Made by a program: the position numbers and the translations under genes. Positions 57,858 through 64,000 of a DNA stretch of 64,000 nucleotides are shown one piece after another; within the stretch, counting starts at the first letter, position 1, and every line of letters starts with the position of its first letter. This DNA comes from Aspidapion aeneum (lineage: Eukaryota > Arthropoda > Insecta > Coleoptera > Brentidae): the NCBI GenBank assembly GCA_963576565.1, contig OY755039.1, forward strand, positions 85,371,289 to 85,435,288, read 5' to 3'. Below the pieces are notes generated by a model, which had not been told where the DNA came from, did not search any database, and saw nothing but the letters and a program-made list of their open reading frames with translations.

Positions 57858-60035
57858 TCAGAATTCGAGCGATTTAAACTTTTTTACAGCAATAGGATAA
57901 GTATCACCTAAAGTAGGCTCTGAGTTAACGAAAGGTAATGAAACTATGAATCTGCCTGATTCGTTACGAGATACTGTGTCCGAAAAGATCTTTTCACATA
58001 GAATATCTTCAGGGCTGCTGTGAACTTTATGTGGGACTTGTTCTATTTCCCAAAATTTCTCTAAACAAACTTCTAAGGGCGGTTCTAAAGATGTATAACA
58101 GCTAACGACTGTACTTGGCTTGGATTGAATCGAAGCGTCTACCTTACCAATCAAGACGTAACCGAAAACACTGTTAAAAACGCTAGCTTGCCCTTTCTGC
58201 CCATGGATGACTCCATTTCTTAAAGTCTGAGGAAATAATTCACAACCGAGTAAAATATCTATGGGGCTAGGTATGTTAAAAGTTTGGTCTGAAAGTTTAA
58301 TGTTCCGAATATGATCCCATTGACTGGAATCTATAGAAACAGAGGGAATATTGGAACATAATTGAGGCAATACTAAAGCCTCAAACTGAAAGGTAGGATC
58401 TATTCTTCCTTGCGGTCGAATAATGCAATTAGTTTTGCCTTTGGTAGTCGAAGATGCCTTTTGATTTAGACCTTGAATGGAAATTGAAAATTGTTGTCTG
58501 GGGAGACCTAGTCTATTAAGGAATTTTTCCGAAATGAAATTGGCTTCAGATGCTGAATCTAGCAAAATCCGCACGGGTTGGTAATTTCCTCTAGAATCCA
58601 AAATGTCAGCTACAACTGTTGAAAGTAGAAAAGTAGATTGATTGGGAATAGTTGTGGCGTAACAATTGGTTGAGGAAGTACCTTGTGAAACAGAAAGAAA
58701 GTGTGGATTTTTCTGAGTACTAGTATTTGTACCCTGCTGAACACGTGTATTGTTCTGTCGAGGGTGGGGGCACAGTAAACTGTGGTGTTTAAGGCCACAC
58801 CCACTGCAGCTATAAGAAGAAGAACAATTCCTTGTTTGATGAGAAAAATGCATGCATATTTCACATAAGTTAATTTGTCTTACATAGGAAAGTCTTTCTT
58901 CTGAATTTTTATTTAGGAAATCGGGACATCTGGCTAAGGCATGATTGGACTGGCACAAATGACATTTGACATTTGAATTGAACGGTTTATTTGGTTGAAT
59001 TGGATTATTTGAAACTGTAGTATTGAAAGATGAAGTTGATGTATTTTTAGGATAATTATTGTGACTAAAGTTCCGCTGATTATTATTCAGGGGCTTAGCA
59101 TGATTTGAACTAGAGGAGGGCTTACTAATTAACTGCATATGTTGGACAGACTCCAAGGCTATACAGTGATTTTCGATAAAACTGTACAAGTCAGTGTAAG
59201 AAGGCATGTCGATTTGGCTTTTCTCTCTGCTATAATATAGCTCAAACTCTGTGCGTAGCTTAACGTCGAACTTGGAAAGCAATTGATTAAATGTAAGAAA
59301 GTCCCACTCTGTCGTAGGAAAACCGAGTTCGGTCAAACTGGCTAAGTTCTCGGAAAAGGTGTCTAACATAAAACGGAGCTCTTTCGCAGAACTGGTTTTC
59401 ACCGAAACGGAATTCATAGCATTTAAAGCAGTCGTAGCTATGAGACGCTTATTTTGATATCTCTTGACTAGAGCCTCATATGCAATATGATAATTGCTGT
59501 CAGATAACGGAATTGTTTTTACCAGACTAAGTGCTTTCGTCACTGAACTACGTAAGTGTTGAAACTTTTCTATATCGCTCAAGTCGCTATCATGAATCAT
59601 GAACTTATAGAGGTCAAACCAATGTTGCCAATTCTTATAGTTGCCATCGAAACTAGCCAACTTGGGTAAAGGAAAAGATCTAGAATTTGACCTAGGGCTA
59701 TTGGCAGAAGTATTTAGTGAAACGAAATTAGTATTGCTGGCTCGAAAAATATCATAATAAATGCCACGACATTCATAAAAAAGTAAATCGAATCTTTTTC
59801 TTATGTTGTCCTGCTCATTAAAATCGAGTCCCAACTCCTCGAGGGATCCGATGACTTGGTTATGAGACTCGTAAAACTTTTGATGACATTCGTCATTATC
59901 CTCGTACCTAGATTTGAAGAGGAACTGGAACGAAGAGTCTGCCTTCGCCTGTTTCGCGACCTCATTCGATTCGGTTATTTGATTTACACAAATAGCACGC
60001 TTGTCTAGCAATAATGTCTTTTTTGGTTTTGACAT
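57858..60035 (-). pseudogene. gag-pol: BEL-2 gag, protease and start of RT
   Basis: 725 codons from ATG 60035. The N-terminal helical region is followed by a DUF1759-like Gag core (ASFDGNYKNWQHWFDLYKFM; KFQHLRSSVTKALSLV). Zinc knuckles CHLCQSNHALARC, CEICMHFSHQTRNC and CSGCGLKHHSLLC lie at about residues 355-425, and the protease motif ILLDSASEANFIS near 490. The RT N-terminus (SGRFIVSLPF, LGDTYPIAVKKFKSL) is cut by TGA at 57858, where BEL-1 has arginine (CGA to TGA would explain it). Unlike BEL-1, gag and protease are one uninterrupted frame. Confidence 0.93.
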
Positions 60036-60241
60036 TTTGATTTTGAAAATTACCTTTTTTTAAAAACCAAAGATTTGTTAAAACTTCTAAAACGCTTTAA
60101 AAATCCAATTTTAGTTCATAAAATGAAAGAAAAAATAATTAATAAAAATTTCATTAGTAATTAGTAAATTTAATTAAGGAGATGTTTATACTAACTATCC
60201 GCTGATATCACCAATTACCAAACTAGTAAAGAAAAAAGTTT

Positions 60242-60316
60242 TGTGTTGAATGAGTCTCGATCCCATGCCCTGCGGATCACGAGTCGAGCGCTATATACCC
60301 TATGCTATACGGGCTC
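60242..60316 (-). tRNA. tRNA-like sequence or tRNA-derived SINE head
   Basis: The minus strand has TAGCATAGGGTA (A-box-like), CTCGA-CTCGTGA-TCCGC (anticodon arm, apparent anticodon CGT, Thr) and GGGATCGAGACTC (B-box-like). The acceptor GAGCCCG does not pair with the 3' end, and the anticodon stem is imperfect, so this is a pseudogene or SINE head rather than a working tRNA. It lies in the BEL-2 5' leader. Confidence 0.5.
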
Positions 60317-60610
60317 TTAACAAAATTACGGGAGTCCGAGTATATATGTCGACCAATGCCTATGCCGGCAGTGTAACCCGAGTCAAGTAATTCAAACAGC
60401 GCGCGCGTGGAATACAATACTGTATTGGTCGACTATACCTTTTAATTCCATAGGTATATTCGATATTCGATATATAACTCACCCGAGTTGATATTTTTAA
60501 CACACGTGACTTAAGAAAATACGAAAAATCTCGCCGAAAACCGAAAATTTTGGAAATTTGTAAGTTTGAAACGTTACAGGATAACTGCTGAAAATGTAAA
60601 TTGAAAGGAA

Positions 60611-60626
60611 CCGGTTAGAAGGACCA
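60611..60626 (-). other. BEL-2 primer-binding site candidate
   Basis: Minus strand TGGTCCTTCTAACCGG lies just after the 5' LTR remnant. It shares TGGTCC with BEL-1. Confidence 0.5.
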
Positions 60627-60633
60627 TCTAATG

Positions 60634-60780
60634 AGGGTGCAAACGTAAGTTGGGTTGAGTTTAGGTTGGCTGGTTCACCACTTACACCACTCATTCGAGA
60701 AATACCCAATATTTTGAGATAAGAAATTAAAAAACGTAATTTTAAGGTTTATTGAAAGGAAATCAGAAAAAACGATGCAT
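60634..60780 (-). repeat. BEL-2 5' LTR remnant
   Basis: It matches 54292-54440 almost exactly (GTAAGTTGGGTTGAG, AGAAATACCCAATATTTTG). It stops after GATGCATA. The U3-proximal 260 bp are missing. Confidence 0.8.
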
Positions 60781-61930
60781 ACAAAGAAATTCAAGGAACC
60801 CTAGAAGACGCATCCCCATTATTTAATACGCAAATTCATTCATCATGCATGAAATCTCGGAAAATTTTGCCGAATCCTCGCAGGCAACACTGTAAGAGGT
60901 ATAAAAGTGAAATCGAGGAAAAAACCATGGGCGTGCAGATTTTGTTGAAAATAAAATAAATTTTCCTATAAAATTTTTGCACCCAAAATTATAAAATTTA
61001 AATAAGTGTAAAATATTACCGGTACAGCTTTGACAGCCATTCTATTTAAATGACTCTTTTTACAGAATTAATTTTTTTATCGATTTATAATATTAGAAAT
61101 CAATAACTTATTTACAGCTGGTAATATCCGTAGTTTTGATTTTTATTATTTTTCCCTAAGATAAGAAATCTACTTTATATTATTTTTTTCTGGATATAGA
61201 AAAGTGTTACTTTAATCCCTAAAATTTAAAACACAGGTAAAAGTGTTTCTTTTTATTTCAAATTGTCAAAGGTGTTTTTTTAGCTTTTTACTCTTTCACC
61301 TTGGTAATACATTGCTCTTAGTAAATTTTTTACAGTAAGTAGATTTGTTCTGTTAAAAAAAGTCATAAACTCCGAATTATATACTCAGACCTTGAGATAT
61401 TTATCAAAATTTTTGCATCACGATTTAAAGAGTCTATTTGATCCCCTAGTGTACAGGTGCATTTTCGACACTTTTGGGTGTTTTTGGTTTCTATGTTTAT
61501 AATATTGATATGCGATGTTTACCATCATTATTCTCTTCAAATTAAAACACACTAAGGTGTAGTCGTTTTTTCTTCAATCTTCTCTAGAAGTTCCCGAAAC
61601 CACCCAAATGATAAAAATGGGACACCCTATACTTATAATATAGATTTTTTGTTATATTTTATCAGCAAAACTCTTGCCTCGAAATAAAAAGCACTCATTG
61701 GTTTATTTTACCAAAATCCATTCATTAGTTTATTAAACTCTAGCAACTAGTTTTTCTAGAAAATATTTGGTATGAGTCTGTGTTTTTTTACATTTTCAAA
61801 TGTTAAAAAATATGACTTATTCAGTTTTATCAACAAAATACTTTTGATTTCCATAAAAAAATCTATTTAATTTTTATTTACCAAATAAAATAAAAATGAA
61901 AAAATAATATTTATAATTAAGTGATTATTA
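60781..61930. other. AT-rich non-coding DNA
   Basis: No gene, repeat array or inverted repeat is seen. Confidence 0.5.
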
Positions 61931-62606
61931 TACAGGGTGTCCCATAACTTAGGCGCCATAGTGCAGCAGGTGATAGAGGAGGTTATTTCCAAGAAAAAAG
62001 TTTATATAACATGGGGTCAACATTCATCTGTTTTTAAGATATAGGATTTTTAAAGAGGAGTAGGTGAAAACGGGTTATACAAAAAAAAATCTGTCACAGC
62101 CAGCTGAATACTCAGCTAATTGTGACTAAAAAATGTGGTACTCCTTTTTTAATAATATTACAAGTGGAAGAGGTACAGGCTGTCAAAATAACCTCGAAAA
62201 TGTATAAAAAATAATAGCTTCTCTTAAATTAATTTTTGCTTTCTCTTTTAAAAAATATCAATAATATTTCATTATTATGTCTCGCTAGAGACTTGTTTTT
62301 ATTAACAAAAAATATTTAAAAAACATTGCATTTAATATGGCATTCCGAAAAGTACATACCAAAAAAATAGTATTTTCTAAAAAAATTGACTGGCTAACTT
62401 TTTTCAAATTAATTTTTTTAAATTAATTTCAATTTACTGCTTTTGTTCTAATACAAGACTACCCAATTTCATATTTTTACTGCGTTTTTTTTTTTTTAAG
62501 TTATTATCACAAAAGTTAAAAAAATTGCCAACAACAAGTTTTTGATCAGACATACCTCCTCTATCACTTGTTGGCCTACGGCCCCTAAGTTATGGGAGAC
62601 TCTGTA
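61931..62606. mobile_element. TACAGGGTGTCCC-type MITE, 676 bp
   Basis: The left TACAGGGTGTCCCATAACTT and the inverse right TACAGAGTCTCCCATAACTT continue for about 55 bases (GTGATAGAGGAGGT in both). TA flanks both sides. No ORF. Confidence 0.8.
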
Positions 62607-62930
62607 TATACAAACATTTTTAATTTTGGCAAATATAAGAATTAAGAACAATATTTTAATCCATTTGACTCAAGGCTCTTTTTTAATTAATCACAAGGGA
62701 CTATGCAGTAAGTGAAAAGGAAGTTAAAACTCCTTTTTTTCTGTGTAAAAGTAGGTACTACCTTATTTCTTCTTATAGTTATATTTGTTAATTCTAACTA
62801 CTTTTTTACATCATTACATGATTGAACATCAAAAACAACCAGTGATAATATATTATGTATACTTTATAATAAAAAGAGATAGTTGAAAATTTAACTACTA
62901 ACTGAACTGAACTAGTCTTTAACACCTGAC
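62607..62930. other. Intron or spacer downstream of THAP exon 2
   Basis: No coding segment is recognised. If the THAP gene is real, this is its second intron or 3' flank. Confidence 0.4.
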
Positions 62931-63486
62931 CTTGGGCAAGGCATTTGGTACAAGATAGTGCCTACTAGGTGCTAAACGAACATACTGAGGATCAAAGTGG
63001 TCAGAACAAAGACATGCCCATTTTGACAAATTTTTTCCTTATTAAGGCCAATAATCTCCCTCCAAAGCTCTCTCTTGTTTGGATCAGTGGGGAACCTAGT
63101 CAACTCATAAATTTGAATATTTTTAAAATGTTTAATAACTGTACAGTAGCATGACATAACATAACATTACAGAGTGAAAATGGTTGTTTACATAAGAAAT
63201 ATATTTTTTAGAGTTATATATTATTGCCAGAATAAATTAAGAAACTTTTCCAAAAAAACCCAAACACTAGAGGTGGGAAAATAAGGGAACAATAAATAAT
63301 GTTTCTTAAAACTTCTTTGTAAAATAAATCACTAATATTTTGTAAAAAAAGTTATAAACCACACCACTGTCTTACCAAATCGTAAACAATATGACGGTTT
63401 CTGGAACAGATTCAAACTTACCGGTGAAATGATAAATCCAGCCACTTCTCGTCACTTTTGTCACACAGAATGCACTTCTTAGGCAT
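62931..63486 (-). pseudogene. THAP zinc-finger domain, two exons, one frameshift
   Basis: Exon 1: ATG 63486 to 63422, MPKKCILCDKSDEKWLDLSF..., ending CACCG|GTAAGT. Exon 2: acceptor GACTAG at 63096, exon 63095 to 62931, reading FPTDPNKRELWREIIGLN and, after a two-base excess at about 63003-63012, SDHFDPQYVRLA and YLVPNALPK before AAG|GTCAGG. Joined, the parts give the THAP layout C-x2-C ... W ... C-x2-H ... AxP (DNA-binding C2CH finger of about 85 residues). Phase is kept across the intron (CG|G). Downstream exons are not identified. It may be a host THAP gene or a P-element-type transposase head; the frameshift suggests a pseudogene or a sequence error. Confidence 0.75.
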
Positions 63487-63674
63487 TTTAAAGTTATTTA
63501 ATAAAAAAAAATCTTTATTTTGTGATAAATATTGAAAAAAAAACAACAAAAACGCACGTTTATTCGGATAACCTCTCAAAGGCAACGATAAATGATGCAA
63601 GGGTGACGTTTGGTCTACATGGTTGCCGCTATTAATTTTTTTTCTGAAAAATAGCGAACAAAAATCAGTTTTCT

Positions 63675-64000
63675 GCATTTTACGCGAGAACGATAAGTCG
63701 TAGTGCAAAATTTAATGTATGAGAAATATTACCCATAGGATTCCCTACAATCGGTCTTCATAGTCTATAGGTCTACAACCACACGTTTAGAAGAAAATTT
63801 CAAAAAATTATGTTTTGCAATTTATGAAAAAACGGTAAGTCCCAAAAAAAAACTTTATTGACATAAAATGATCAAGACACAATTCTCTACAATGCGACAA
63901 TGACAATTTACAGCTCTACAACCACATGTGTTGAAGACAGAGGGTGCCGAAAATGCCCATTATATACTTTTTTGCGTTTTACGCAAAAACCATAAGTCAT
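63675..64000. repeat. Tandem repeat at right edge, about 142-156 bp period
   Basis: Unit starts are GCATTTTACGCGAGAACGAT (63675), GCAATTTATGAAAAAACGGT (63817) and GCGTTTTACGCAAAAACCAT (63973), each followed by AAGTC. CTCTACAA and TCTACAACCACA blocks recur at the same offset. The array continues beyond the window. Confidence 0.75.

Larger units (their letters stand above)
54284..60780 (-). mobile_element. BEL/Pao retrotransposon BEL-2, 5' LTR truncated
   Basis: Minus-strand Gag-PR-RT-RNase H-integrase with a full 3' LTR (54284-54705) and only about 147 bp of the 5' LTR (60634-60780). It is related to BEL-1 (same domain order, similar polypurine tract, primer site and LTR start) but clearly a different family. 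Lesions: four TGA codons and one frameshift. No target duplication is found because the 5' end is lost. Confidence 0.9.

Noticed and set aside
63418..63708. Full 96-codon ORF as the THAP exon
   Set aside because: Only the part from the ATG at 63486 looks THAP-like; upstream residues are unrelated 5' sequence and the last codons run past a GTAAGT donor.

Overview
The window is AT-rich animal DNA, almost certainly from an insect (a beetle or hemipteran is my guess, not proven). It consists almost entirely of transposable elements and simple repeats. I see no bacterial gene structure, CRISPR array or operon. The only candidate host-type gene is a split THAP zinc-finger domain near the right edge (62931-63486, minus strand), and it carries a small frameshift.

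Layout: 1-2935 is an uninterrupted (GACA)n microsatellite. 3719-20268 is a very large Ty3/gypsy-type retrotransposon with about 2.6-kb LTRs. It has a tRNA-Lys-type primer-binding site, a 5.7-kb T-rich leader and a decayed gag-pol at 12088-16904. Its size and long LTRs recall the Osvaldo/Ulysses/Woot group. 20269-34118 is a patchwork of degenerate tandem repeats, hAT elements, fold-back elements, nested TA-target elements, two LINE 3' ends with RNase H domains, and a Penelope-type hammerhead-like motif. 34124-41229 is a complete BEL/Pao retrotransposon (BEL-1, minus strand) with 469-bp LTRs and a perfect 5-bp target-site duplication; it is disabled by one frameshift and two stops. 42470-43440 is the 5' end of a LINE endonuclease ORF. 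45409-47033 is a giant fold-back element. 47038-48242 is a hAT transposase remnant with a second hAT inserted in it. 48351-51209 is an unidentified DNA transposon with subterminal AGCAGTAGA motifs and a coding remnant. 51640-52652 holds a 142-bp tandem repeat and a 363-bp palindrome. 54284-60780 is a second BEL/Pao element (BEL-2, minus strand). 60781-64000 is non-coding apart from a MITE, the THAP exons and the start of another tandem repeat.

Working logic: nearly every coding region belongs to a selfish element. The retrotransposons encode Gag, protease, reverse transcriptase, RNase H and integrase. The DNA elements are mostly non-autonomous and need transposases from elsewhere. Perfect or near-perfect target duplications (TATTTCAG, CGTGAGAC/CGTGAAAC, CTGCC, CTAA) date several insertions as recent and give a partial nesting order.

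The most interesting signals are: (i) canonical splice sites inside the gypsy LTRs and leader; (ii) a two-member fold-back family with the terminus CAC(A/G)GTGTGCCTGAA; (iii) a TA-element-TA-element-TA chain inside a third element; (iv) a hammerhead-like motif; (v) the unidentified 48351-51209 transposon; (vi) BEL-2 stops that are all TGA, three at tryptophan positions; (vii) the split THAP domain. Alignments, element ends and divergence figures were done by eye.
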